Source: Uranotaenia lowii (Eukaryota; Arthropoda; Insecta; Diptera; Culicidae). Taken from it: a DNA stretch of 64,000 nucleotides. This document shows positions 23,296 through 33,700 of this stretch, piece by piece; positions within the stretch are counted from its first letter, which is position 1; each line of letters starts with the position of its first letter. Position numbers and translations under genes: made by a program. The notes beneath the pieces were generated by a model that made no database searches, had not been told where the DNA came from, and worked only from the letters and a program-made list of their open reading frames with translations. Location of the stretch: assembly GCF_029784155.1 (NCBI RefSeq), contig NC_073693.1, positions 352,365,117 through 352,429,116 on the forward strand, in the 5' to 3' direction.

Positions 23296-23299
23296 TTAA

Positions 23300-25999
23300 G
23301 CAAATAGGGGCAGTGTAAGCATCATTTATGATATAAAAAATGCTCCTATGGAGTTGGATTTTTTTTTATAAATGTTTATCATTTTAATTCAAGTTAAAAA
23401 AATTAAAACAGCCATCAGTTTTTACATAATTTTTAAATTTTTAAGTTCCATTTAGGCTGAATTATAGTTTCCAAGAAAGTTCGATAAGGAAAACATGGTC
23501 TCGTAATAAACTTATTTTTAAAAGATTTTTTTGAATTTATTAAAGCTCTGAAAAAACATTATTTGTATCATCATTACAACCCCACAGTTTTTTTTCTATG
23601 TAAGTTTTCTTCTAATGGCTAAAGGGAGGAGAATTTTTTATTTTGTCTAATTTCAAGTTAACAATTACACCATAATATTAAAAAAAAAAAAAAGTTCAAA
23701 TAATAATCTTAAGCTCAAAATAACATCAAATGAAAAAAAAACCATTTTATAAAACACTCACTATCACATTTGTTCGATCACTTTTTCCTGCAATTTCGAA
23801 TCCCCTCCCCCGGGTTAACTTTTTGACAACGCAACGATGATACGACCATGACGGGTGGAGTTTTCGAAAACTGCTGGAACAACATCAGCAAAACCGAACC
23901 ATGATGATGTTTTAAGGTACCACGTTGAGCTGAATAAGAACTCTTAATCTGACCCAAGATACATGCCAAAGTTTTGTGTGCTCACATGGTGAAACTCCTC
24001 TATAGGTGAGTATGTTTATATGTTGATACGTACGTTCACGTACATACATATGTACATAACATAGATGGCATGTAAGTATTCGTAAACAAAACCCAATAGG
24101 GGTCCCGGATCGGGCGGATGTTGAAAAGTCAAAGTAATTTTACGAACCATTTCCTTGGCAGATCTCGGGCCAGAAAGGTTATAAACAAGCCGCCCAGACG
24201 CAATCTGAGGTGGCCCGGAAAGTCCAGTGAAAAAGGGTAAAGTGGAGGGAAAAGAGCCTACAACACATAAGTTATTATCCTTTCACAGCTTTTTCCGGGG
24301 TGACGTTTGGCAGTGGGTCGTTCCGGGGGATTTTGATACGGGCAAAAGGCGTTCCTACCTTCTATACCTACTACATGACAAGTCAAAAGGCGGAAGAGAC
24401 GAGGGATAAGCCGGAAAACCGGAAAGCTGGTGTTGATATCAAAAGACAGCCAGGGAAGCTTCCACTTCAAGCAGTCTTGGAGTTGACTGGTCGCATGACA
24501 AGTTGTCCTTCTCTATCGGTATTCCCGATACGGGGTTTCGAATTGAATAATCTCCTTTTCCAACAGGAAAATTCTCAGGTGTCCTACATTTACGAACCGA
24601 ATTTAATTTGTGTTTTATTTTTAAATTCATTTTGGCAGAGATCGAACCACTTTTTCGTGGGCCCCGGGCTCGGAAATTCACAGTTCACCTATTAATATGG
24701 TTCCCCGTTATATTTTTTTTTCGGTTACATTTCCGGAGGCAAGAAGCTTTCCCACGGCCGCTCAATATTTTTGCCACTGCATTGCCGATGCAGCTTCGTG
24801 CGCTTCGGAAAAAGCAATTAATTTCCAATTAATTGAAATGTAATTGAACGCAGATTGGCATAAATTAATTTCGACTGTCTGGTTTTTCCGAACGATAACC
24901 TATGCTAACAGGTTGGGTGTGTAACAAATTTCAACACACACGACGGTTTGAGTTCAGGCATTTTTATTTTCCTTGGGCTTGGCCGCGGGAATTGGGAATA
25001 AATTTTCGAAAAAAAACTCAATTACCCATATCCGGAAAAGAAAGAAGTGTTACGAAATCTGATGCATAACATAAATTGGCCACTGGAAAGATTAATTAGT
25101 CCCGTTTGAAGGTTTTAATTAAGCAAAATGAAGGGAAACATGGAAATCACTTGTAGAGTATCAGTGTTGATATATTTTTGTTCCAAATTTTGCTGCTTGA
25201 AATGTTCAACGACTTTACAAATTTTGAAGCTAATCTTAGATAGCCTTATGTTTGAAAAGTGAAAATTCAACGGAAAGTTTTCTGAGAAAGTTTGGCATTT
25301 TTTGCAAACATCCAGATATTCGAATATCACAATTTTGAATGCATAAGTTTACAAAAAGCTGTGGATCTCCTGTTCTGTTACAATGTTCATGGAACTTCAT
25401 TCGAAGTACTTTTTAGAATTTTAAAGTTGATATTAATAAAAAAAATATATCTGCCATGTTTTTCAATTTTTTTTAACATCGAATAAAAAATATCTTTGCA
25501 AGTCTTTTTGATCAGTTTGATAGTCCGTAAAAAAAATCTGTTGGAAAATAAGTCTCAACGGACGTTTTATAGCAACTATGCAATGTTAGAGTAATACAAG
25601 TTCAAATTCACATTTCAATTTAGTAGATGTTGAGGTTCACAATAAAGGTTGTCCCATTATGTCTAAGCACGATTTAAAATGAACGGTATAAACACAAATT
25701 TTTTTTTTCACCTTTATGTTCTCTATTATCATTAAACCGCTGCAACCTTGGTTTGGAAATTGCAAATTCTTAAATTTTTACAACTCTCATAATTTTGATT
25801 TTTTGTTTTTGCTGTCAGAAAAAGCAATCAAAATTTTGGAAGCGATCCATACCAAATAGTTTTTGAGAAAACACCTGAAGCCTGCAGATTCTATCGAAAA
25901 CCTTGCAAAAACTGTAAAAATGTGATCAAAATCATAGCAAATAAATCTGTGCTGAAGCTAATGAACTTTCTTTGAAAAAAAAAATACCACTGGCCCACA
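23300..25999. other. Unique sequence, GC-richer at 24.1-25.0 kb, no gene recognised
   Basis: The 24080-25100 part is less AT-rich and carries several homeodomain-like TAATTA/ATTAATT sites near 24815-24870 and 25090-25120. The 131-codon open frame at 24300-24695 overlaps open frames on the opposite strand and has no domain I know. This looks like conserved non-coding or regulatory DNA, but that is inference only. A TACGTACG/TACATACATATG-type short repeat lies near 24030-24060. Confidence 0.35.
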
Positions 26000-26000
26000 C

Positions 26001-26486
26001 CAAGGTTGCCGAAATCACAGAAAAAGTCAATTTTCATCACAGAATCTGTGTCACAGAACACAGAATTTAAAAAATATTCACAGATTTCACAGAATTGGAA
26101 CAAGCAATGCATACATTTTCTACAACCATGCATTTCGGGTTTTACGGTTTAAGGTGGATGTGAGTAGTAAATCAAGCTAAGCTAAGCTAAGCTAATATTC
26201 ACAGATTTCACAGAAATATAAAATTTTGGACGTTTTTTTTTCAAAATTCTTTTTTTATGTCTAGATAAATTTTGGATAATGATCTTTGTATTGGAAAAAT
26301 ATGATAAAATTGTTAACGTTAATTGATTTTTCGTAAGTAAAATGTAAAAAAACGCAATTTGCCATGACTTTTGAATGAAATTAATGGAAAAAGCAACACA
26401 GAAAATCGTCACAGAATTTTTAGGTTAAATCACAGAAAGTCAGAATTATTTTTTGTCAAAACACAGAATTTTTTTTGGCATCCTTG
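26001..26486. mobile_element. hAT-like MITE with 8-bp target duplication (486 bp)
   Basis: The termini CAAGGTTGCC and GGCATCCTTG are inverted repeats with one mismatch. They are flanked by the exact 8-bp direct repeat GCCCACAC (25993-26000 and 26487-26494), the length made by hAT transposases. The interior repeats CACAGAATTT and ATTCACAGATTTCACAGAA, and holds a short (AAGCT)n run at about 26173-26195. No coding. Confidence 0.7.
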
Positions 26487-26494
26487 GCCCACAC

Positions 26495-28706
26495 TGGCTT
26501 TCGATTGACTGAAATCTATTTTTTTATTTGCTGTAAAAGATGACTAAAAGGTCTGCAAAAAATGATTTTTTTTTTCTCCCAATTGTTTTTTCAATGCCTT
26601 TTGGGTTATTAAGCATCAATGTAATATTCGAAATGATTTGGTTGATTGCAGAATTTTCGCAACGAGTTCCAATTCTGTATGGAAATTTGTATGGAAAAAC
26701 TAATTTTTTCATTCAAAAATCCAGAGATGTACTGAAAATTCCCAAAAATTTCACTTTGAATGAAAAATGTTTCTTGATTTTTACAGTACAATAGATATTC
26801 GATTTTTTTTTCAAAATATTTTTTTTCAATTTTATAGTTTTTGATTGCTTATTTGAATGCTGTGAAGCCGTAAGATGAGAATTCAAAAATCTCAAACAAT
26901 CGCTTTGCATAGACAGGAAATTTATTGATAAATATAATCTTGCAAAAACATTCAATGAAATTATCGTAAACTCTAGCAAGAAAAGTCTGTCATTTATAAA
27001 TACTATTCAATGGATTTTATTTCGAAATGGTTATAACTTTTTTCATAAAATGTTTAGCTGCTTGTCATGCTGGTAAAAAATGAAGCTTAAGAATAGTTAA
27101 AATCAAAATTTAAAGACCAACTTTATTCCAAGCTTACTTGAATATTCTGGATGATTTATTGTGCAAAAATTTTTTCTTCCATACACTTTTCCATATAAAA
27201 TTAAAACGCGTTGCGCTAATTCGAAATCAACCAAATTATCTAAAATTTCATATTGATGGTTAGTTACCCAAAAGGAATCGAAAAAACGTATGGGACAAAA
27301 AATCATTTTTGCAGCGGCCTGATAGTCATCTTTTACAGTGAATGAAAAAAAAATAGATTTCAATCAATCGTAGGTCAGCGATAATTTTTTTCTAGTTAGA
27401 GACTGTTCATTATGTATGGAGGTTTCGAAATTAAAATTTAGCTAAAAATAATGAAAATTCCAAAAAATATTCAACAAATAAGGAAATTGATTTCTTAACT
27501 TATTTTCCTACTTATAACCATCACAAAAACTAGAAAAAAAAATTTCTACTGTCACGATTCAAAATTAAGCAGAATCAAAAAATCAAAAAAAAAAATTATT
27601 AGTAGAACCATAAAATTCGGGAAATTTGTTTACAATTGAAACAAAATATGAAGATGTGAAAGATTAGTTTTTAAAATAAATTTTTTTCAATAAAAACGCT
27701 CACCATTTAGAAACTTTTTTGGAAAATTGAATAGACAACTCCAAGGAACAGCATTTTTAACTCCAATGTATTTATGACTTTTTTCCGGAAATTCATCAAT
27801 AAACTATCCAAAATGATGTTTCTTATTCTGGATTAGAAATAAACTTGAAAATAAATTTTATGCAACCTAGTTTACAAATTTCAAAATCCAATTTATGAAA
27901 CAACAAAAAACAAATAAAGAGAATTTGTTTAAAACACGTAGTTAATGATTGAATTTAGTTTGGTAAAATGAAGAAAATATTTAATTCTGTTTCAATAAAG
28001 CCAGTGATCAAAGAAAGACATAAAATAAAATTATATTCCTACAGTTAGAAAAATAAAGGTCGAAACAAGTTTTTTTTATGTTCACAATTCACAATTATAA
28101 ATGTTCAATCCACAATTGAAAGCTTCAGCTAAAAAATTGTGGGTTGAATGATTTAATATTTTAAATAATCAATAAGAAACTGAAAAAAGTCAAAATTAGA
28201 TATTTCAAGTTTTGCTAAAAATATTGAAGACACGAAGCAAGTGCAAATTTAGTAAACATTGCGCAATAAAATTTTGCTGTTAAATTGCTACTTCGTATCA
28301 TTTTCGAACTTTTATAAATTTAATTGAAAAATCATATTTGATTAGAAAAAAAAAGATTTTAAATTATTTAAATTTGTAAAACGTTATTAAATTTTCAATA
28401 TCAGGATTTACAGATATAAAAATTTCAAGCTGTGAACATTTTGTAGTATTCAACTGAAACATTGGATCCTAGAAAGGACAAAAGGTACAAACAATGTTTC
28501 GGATATATAGGCTCCCAAGAAGAATAAGTTTCCAGAACACAAACATTCAAAATTGAAAAACAAAGACAAACATATTTTTAAAAAATCAAAAAATCTAAAT
28601 TGTACAACTAGAAAATTCGGCATTTTATACAATTTTTACAAAATATGATGATAAAAAAATAGTTTTAAAATAAACAAAAATCGCTGACCATTTCAAAACC
28701 TTTTTG
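26495..28706. other. AT-rich intergenic DNA, nothing recognised
   Basis: Very AT-rich throughout. No open frame with a recognisable product, no clear inverted termini and no tandem array. Confidence 0.4.
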
Positions 28707-28723
28707 CCTTTCTAACAGAAAGG
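28707..28723. repeat. Short perfect inverted repeat CCTTTCT-AAC-AGAAAGG
   Basis: A 7-bp stem with 3-base loop. The 12-mer CCTTTCTAACAG recurs in reverse orientation at 44214-44225. Both sites lie within about 400 bp of a tRNA-like sequence, so they may mark ends of one repeat family. Confidence 0.45.
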
Positions 28724-29095
28724 TTTGGTTATCGGTCGATTTGAGAGATCATTAATTATGGGTCTTAGACATACCTTTATAGGTACCTATCGACTCAGCT
28801 CGACGAGTTCTGTTGATGTCCGTAGATTTGTATGTGCCATTTTAAAAATGTCAAGAACGTTTTTGCGAAACTGGGCTGCACAATTAAAATGATTTTAGTC
28901 TCAAAAAATGCATTTTTTTTTTCTACACAACCCTTTCAAAAACGGGAAAAAAAACAAAATAGTTGAAACCGTTTTCTTTACGAAATACATATCATACTTA
29001 TTATGGCATAAAAAAAAGTTGCTAGTGGCGCCTCGAAGCAGCAGCACCAGCAATCATTTATAAATTAGAGATAATCAAAATAAAAAATTAAAATT

Positions 29096-29172
29096 TATTG
29101 ACTCGGGAATCGAACCAAAAACCTTCAGATCCCAAGGCGCAAACGCTATCCAATAAACCATCAGCACGCTTG
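29096..29172 (-). pseudogene. tRNA-like sequence with canonical B box
   Basis: On the minus strand, GGTTCGATTCC is a perfect B box, TGGTTTATTGGATAGCG is close to an A box, and CCTTGGGATCTGAAGG has the look of an anticodon arm with a 4-bp stem. The T-arm has a mismatch and the acceptor does not close, so it is not a functional tRNA. It is likely a tRNA-derived repeat head or a decayed tRNA gene. Confidence 0.5.
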
Positions 29173-29347
29173 ACAAAGAGTGGCTCAAACTCAAATACCT
29201 AAAAGGCATTACTAAGACGCACCGTGGTCTGGGCAGTTTCTCAGTCTGCTGGGGCAAATACGGCAACAGTGTTTATATCTTACACTTCTTGCTTTTCAAT
29301 GCAGCAAATGGCGGATGGGCGTTTCCTTCAGAGTCCGCCATGCCTAT

Positions 29348-29385
29348 TAGACACTATAATTTCATATATGAAATTATAGTGTCTA
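29348..29385. repeat. Perfect 38-bp palindrome
   Basis: The 19-base half TAGACACTATAATTTCATA is followed immediately by its exact reverse complement, with no spacer and no mismatch. It sits just before the 13-bp satellite and is not part of a recognised element. Confidence 0.9.
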
Positions 29386-29554
29386 TAGCCATGCCGGGTG
29401 TCAACAAAATGCAGAGCCGTACAGAAAACTGCGTTGGGGAGGGGGGGGATTTATATGAAGATTTTATGACCTTCGTTTTTTTTACCCGTGTTGAAGATTG
29501 AATTTATGTTTTTTTTTTTTTTTTTCATTTCTACATACCCATACATAATTTAGA

Positions 29555-29883
29555 TTCAATTTCAGATGCAGAATTCAGATTCAGTTTTCAAATTCAGAAT
29601 ACAGGTTTAGGAATCAGAATTCAGGATTCAGAATTCAGGATTCAGAATTCAGGATTCAGAATTCAGAATTCAAAATTCAGATTCAGAACTCATATTCAGA
29701 TTCAGAATTCAGATTCAGAATTCAGATTCAGAATTCAGATTCAGAATTCAGATTTAGAATTCAGATTCAGAATTCAGATTAAGAATTCAGATTCAGAATT
29801 CAGATTCAGAATTCAGATTCAGAATTCAGATTCAGAATTCAGATTCAGAATTCAGATTCAGAATTCAGATTCAGAATTCAGAT
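29555..29883. repeat. 13-bp satellite (AGAATTCAGATTC)n, left segment
   Basis: The array is degenerate at first (AGGATTCAGAATTC variants, 29560-29690), then regular AGAATTCAGATTC. It stops at 29883 where the solo LTR begins and resumes at 31029. Each unit contains a GAATTC site. Confidence 0.9.
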
Positions 29884-30020
29884 TGTTCAGTCCGCAGAAC
29901 GGACTGAAGAAAACGCGCGAGCCGAAGGAGAGGAACCCAAAGAAGGTAAGCGGTCCGAAGCGGGAGAACGGGGAGAAAAACCATCAACCTATCAGCGAGC
30001 AGCGCGCGACGAGCCGAAGT

Positions 30021-30063
30021 TATAAAAAGCGCGGCCCCGTTCTTCGAGCGAGTTCAGTTTTCA
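30021..30063 (+). promoter_or_regulatory. LTR core promoter: TATA box plus initiator
   Basis: TATAAAA at 30021-30027 is followed 33-36 bases on by TTCAGTTTTCATTC (30053-30066), containing TCAGT and TCATT, both good arthropod initiator matches. Transcription would then start near 30056 or 30063. Inferred from sequence only. Confidence 0.6.
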
Positions 30064-30366
30064 TTCAATCGCGGAACCGAAAACATCCCGAAGAAGCGAA
30101 GCGAGAGAGAAGCCGAAGCAGCAACCAGAGAGCGAATCAACAGCCAGAGAGAGAAGCAGCTAGGGCCGAAAGCTTCTCACCATCATCGTGCTCGGACGGA
30201 GCCGATAGAGTTGCGCAAGGAAATCGTGCTGCTAAAAAGAGGAAAAGAAATATTCAGAGAAACAGTGACGGAATAAACAACATGGAAAGCTAAGTGAAGT
30301 GTGTTTTTCTTAGTGCTTGCTGCTCCAACAATTTTGCTCCGGGTTCTAAATTGCCACCCCCCAAAC

Positions 30367-30533
30367 GGCTCTTTTAAGAGCCATCGAAAGAGTTTAGTCA
30401 GTCTTGGTGGCAATCATCGATGAGTCTTGGCATTCCAGGCAGCGTTCCCCGATGACCTGCCTCCACTGGTTGGGCAACCACAGGGGGTTGCCCTGTCCGG
30501 CCCAATCCCGCAAGGGGAGCGGGTACCCAGTGG
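30367..30533 (+). repeat. Structured LTR module, copy 1
   Basis: Predicted stems, in order: GGCTCT/AGAGCC (30367-30382), AGGCAG/CTGCCT (30437-30442 with 30457-30462), and an outer stem CCACTGG/CCAGTGG (30463-30469 with 30527-30533). The outer stem encloses hairpin GGGCAACC/GGTTGCCC (30472-30479 with 30486-30493) and hairpin CCCGC/GCGGG (30507-30523). It lies between the inferred start site and the AATAAA, so in R. Confidence 0.6.
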
Positions 30534-30722
30534 TCGTTCCCAATGCCCCTCTACATACAGCCCACGAGTCGAGTTCCAACATGGAAATGGTCCTTCGAAC
30601 CGGATGTAGAAGCGGATGTAAGGAAAAGAAGGGCCAGCCAGCAGTGGCCTTCTCTGAGACCACCCGAGGAGAAGAAGCCGACGATACTCGTCGTAGTGTG
30701 AATTAGTGGAAATAGTCCGAGA

Positions 30723-30728
30723 AATAAA
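30723..30728 (+). terminator. LTR polyadenylation signal AATAAA
   Basis: AATAAA is followed about 20 bases later by a GT-rich stretch (GTGTGTTGTTCC, about 30750-30762), the usual downstream element. This places the R/U5 boundary near 30740-30750. Confidence 0.5.
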
Positions 30729-30797
30729 TCCAGAATGTTCCAGTACTAAAGTGTGTTGTTCCTCTGTGCTTCCTCCTCGCTTGCTTCCGATCCAATC

Positions 30798-30975
30798 GGC
30801 TCTTATCAGAGCCCCACCTTAGAAGAGTTTAGTTCGCGATCACTGTGGTGACGGTGATCGATCGGCCTTGGCCTCCAGGCAGCCAGTCCGAGGACCTGCC
30901 TCCACTGGTGAGACAACCACCAGGGGTTGTCTAAAAGAGGCTCGCTCCCGCAGGGGGAGTGAGTCCCATCAGTGG
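30798..30975 (+). repeat. Structured LTR module, copy 2
   Basis: The same order of stems as in copy 1: GGCTCT/AGAGCC (30798-30813), AGGCAG/CTGCCT, outer CCACTGGTG/CATCAGTGG (30902-30910 with 30967-30975), hairpin AGACAACC/GGTTGTCT (30911-30918 with 30925-30932) and a 9-bp hairpin CTCGCTCCC/GGGAGTGAG (30941-30963). Primary sequence outside the stems is only moderately conserved. It falls in U5, so it would lie in the 5' leader of the element RNA. Confidence 0.6.
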
Positions 30976-31028
30976 TTGTTTTGCCAAGCGCCGCTCCTAC
31001 AGTCCAATGGCTTTTCATGGCCACAACA

Positions 31029-31410
31029 CAGATTCAGAATTCAGATTCAGAATTCAGATTCAGAATTTAGATTCAGAATTTAGATTCAGAATTCAGATTC
31101 AGAATTCAGATTTAGAATTCAGATTCAGAATTCAGATTAAGAATTCAGATTAAGAATTCAGATTCAGAATTCAGATTCAGAATTCAGATTCAGAATTCAG
31201 ATTCAGAATTCAGATTCAGAATTCAGATTCAGAATTCAGATTCAGAATTCAGATTCAGAATTCAGATTTAGAATTCAGATTCAGAATTCAGATTCAGAAT
31301 TCAGATTCAGAATTCAGATTCAGAATTCAGATTCAGAATTCAGATTCAGAATTCAGATTCAGAATTCAGATTCAGAATTCAGATTCAGAATTCAGATTCA
31401 GAATTCAGAT
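31029..31410. repeat. 13-bp satellite (AGAATTCAGATTC)n, middle segment
   Basis: Continues the array cut at 29883, with a few TTTAG and TTAAG variants at 31070-31150. It stops at GAATTCAGAT (31401-31410) where the LINE begins. Confidence 0.95.
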
Positions 31411-32172
31411 GATATTCAGTGGTAAGAGGCAGTTCTATCAAATCGTTCGGCGGAGAATTTTTCCTATAATCGCATGTCGGAAGTGACAAACGGGTATTAA
31501 TTATCGTTAAGCTTACGCATGAACATCCGGTTTATGGTGTTTTGAAAGTATAACTCAGTGAAGTGAGCACAGGAGAGATTTATTGGAGTGATACTGTTTC
31601 GATAATTCCCCTCGTGTTTGGGTAAAGCACATATAGATAGTCCCCAATAGATATCTATACAGTGAGCACGAAATAGTGTGCGTGAAGTCCCGTATATCGG
31701 GCAGCCTAAGTGAAGGGCTAAAAAATTCGAAATTGTTTTGGCGCGCGGTAGTGTTTACGAAGACAACCAAGCGGAACAGCTGAGTAGTTCGAAACAGAGA
31801 GAGTGAATAATAGTGGTTAGCAGCGAAGCAAAAGCTCGCTCTTGCCATAAAAAGCTTACGGGTCAAAGTGAACGGGAGCGAGAGAAATAAAAGAAGAGCG
31901 GAGCGTTTCGCACGCACAGTGGCGGGAGTGAGAAATAAGGGAAAAAGCTCGATAAAAAACACGTGTTCGTGTTTGGTGGAATAGCAAACACACTCTAGCG
32001 AACCTGGTCGCCTGGTAGCGACAGTTTGCTTGTGATCCCTGAAAAAAGAAACGGAAGAGAGGGGTGGGTAGGGTCCCTCCCCATATTGGGTTACTAGGGG
32101 TATTTCCCTTCAATCTTTCTTACCTGGTGGAAAAATAACGGAAGAAGAAAAAGTGTGAAAATTTAAAGCGCC

Positions 32173-33669
32173 ATGCCAGGCGCGTCCCCCGGGGATGGGG
32201 GCCCCACAGTTGATGTGGATTCGTCTCCAATCCCCCCATATATGCGTTCATCAACATTTGATGGTCGCAAAATTTTCCTTATGGTTAAACGTGCAGCAGA
32301 AAACCCCAACCCTCTACCAAACAATCCATTCTGGTTCTCATCAATCATCGAAAGCAAGCTGGGAAAACCGCTTAAAAAAGAGGTTGAGATGGCGATCGAC
32401 GGAAAAGGGTCAAGCTACACCCTAAGTACTTACAACATCAAGCTAGCAGAGGAATTGAAAAAAATTAAAGTCCTTGATACAAACACAACTGTGGAAATAT
32501 TTGATCATCCGGGATTGAATAAAACATTGGGAATAGTTTACCAACCGGAATCAACAAATCTCTCCGAAAGCGAAATTCTAGATCAGCTGAAAAGCCAAGG
32601 AGTAATTTCCGTTAGGAAAATTACTAAATTCATTGATAAACAGCCAGTTAATACACCATTAATGGTCTTAACATTTGGCAGTACACGTCTTCCTAAAGAA
32701 GTGTATTTTGGGTGGATGAAAGTTGCGGTTCGTACGTACTACGAAAACCCAATGATCTGCAGAAATTGTCTGGAATACAGACATACCAAAAAACGGTGTC
32801 AAGGAAAAACGCGCTGTACTCGATGTGCCGGAAATCACTCGAACACTGATAATTCATGTAAGGAAAATTTCAAATGCCCACACTGTCCGGAAGAGAACAA
32901 CGAACACTCCGCGGCGGGGAGGAAATGCCCTCTGTATCGCCATGAGGAAGCGGTCATTCGTGTAAAAACGGATGAGTCCATTTCCTGGGCTGAAGCTCGG
33001 AAAAGGGTTAGCATGCCAAACGCTACACCCACTTATGCGTCGGTCACCGATGCGGACAGTGTTAAAAAGGATAAGCTGATTGATTCTCTGATAGCCAACG
33101 TTAAAAACCTGAACGAAAAAGTTGAAATCTTAATGAAAGAAAAAGAGCAATATTCAAAAATTGAAGCCGAGTTTGCATTATATAAGGAAAGAGTTAAAAA
33201 CTATTTCCGAGAACATAACATTTCCCCAACAATGACACCAAACAAAAATCGCAGCCGAGCTGTTTCTCCAGTAAATCGATCTGGAAGGACAACTCCTGTT
33301 TCCAACCAACAGCAACAACCAGAACAATTTCATGCAGCAGTACAACAACAATTTAAAAAACACCAAGTACAAGAACAACAGCCAAAATTAGGTTTTCAAG
33401 TTCCTAAAAACGTTCCAAAAAAACCAAATACACAGCCTCCTCCCCCAATGGCGACGAGACAAGCCACTAAATCACAACAACAAACTAAACACGATGATAA
33501 GCCAACAAAAAGAGGACCACCATCCCCACTAGCCAACAAAAAGAAAAATAAGAACGCGAAACAAAACGAAAATGATGAAGATGAAGATGAAGAAGAGAAT
33601 GAAGAAGCAGTATTGGAAGAAAACGACGAAAGCATGGATACCGACAAGGAGCAGTTTTTTCGGAAATAA
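32173..33669 (+). CDS. LINE ORF1 (Gag-like RNA-binding protein, 498 aa)
   Basis: This is the nucleic-acid-binding protein of the I-type LINE, which in the family coats element RNA. Residues ~100-190 look like an RRM-type fold region. Three consecutive zinc knuckles follow at ~196-252: CRNCLEYRHTKKRC, CTRCAGNHSNTDNSC and CPHCPEENNEHSAAGRKC. Residues ~297-348 form a charged, heptad-like stretch that may be coiled coil. Then come a Q-rich, low-complexity region (~375-450) and an acidic tail (~460-490). The ATG at 32173 is the first in a long frame without upstream competitors in phase. The frame is intact. The tail overlaps the start of the ORF2 open frame. Confidence 0.85.
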   Translation: MPGASPGDGGPTVDVDSSPIPPYMRSSTFDGRKIFLMVKRAAENPNPLPNNPFWFSSIIESKLGKPLKKEVEMAIDGKGSSYTLSTYNIKLAEELKKIKVLDTNTTVEIFDHPGLNKTLGIVYQPESTNLSESEILDQLKSQGVISVRKITKFIDKQPVNTPLMVLTFGSTRLPKEVYFGWMKVAVRTYYENPMICRNCLEYRHTKKRCQGKTRCTRCAGNHSNTDNSCKENFKCPHCPEENNEHSAAGRKCPLYRHEEAVIRVKTDESISWAEARKRVSMPNATPTYASVTDADSVKKDKLIDSLIANVKNLNEKVEILMKEKEQYSKIEAEFALYKERVKNYFREHNISPTMTPNKNRSRAVSPVNRSGRTTPVSNQQQQPEQFHAAVQQQFKKHQVQEQQPKLGFQVPKNVPKKPNTQPPPPMATRQATKSQQQTKHDDKPTKRGPPSPLANKKKNKNAKQNENDEDEDEEENEEAVLEENDESMDTDKEQFFRK

Positions 33670-33700
33670 ATGGATAACAGTAAACGCAACAACAGAACAA

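Larger units (their letters stand above)
29884..31028 (+). mobile_element. Solo LTR of an LTR retrotransposon (1145 bp)
   Basis: It begins TGTTCAG and ends CACAACA, flanked on both sides by the 5-bp direct repeat CAGAT (29879-29883 and 31029-31033). A 5-bp duplication fits most LTR retrotransposons, although the host is itself a repeat containing CAGAT. Composition is GC-rich, unlike the surroundings. The first bases form a 9-bp hairpin, TTCAGTCCG / CGGACTGAA (29886-29908). A TATA box, initiator-like site and AATAAA follow in order, as expected for U3-R-U5 in the plus orientation. No internal coding region is present; LTR-LTR recombination would explain that. The family (possibly Pao/BEL or Gypsy) is not determined. 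Open frames across it are short and lack motifs. Confidence 0.7.

Noticed and set aside
24300..24695. 131-codon open frame as a possible host exon
   Set aside because: Overlapping open frames on the other strand, no domain and no splice-site support.
29883..30293. 136-codon basic open frame in the LTR
   Set aside because: It lacks an ATG start, overlaps promoter and leader signals, and has only low-complexity charge bias.
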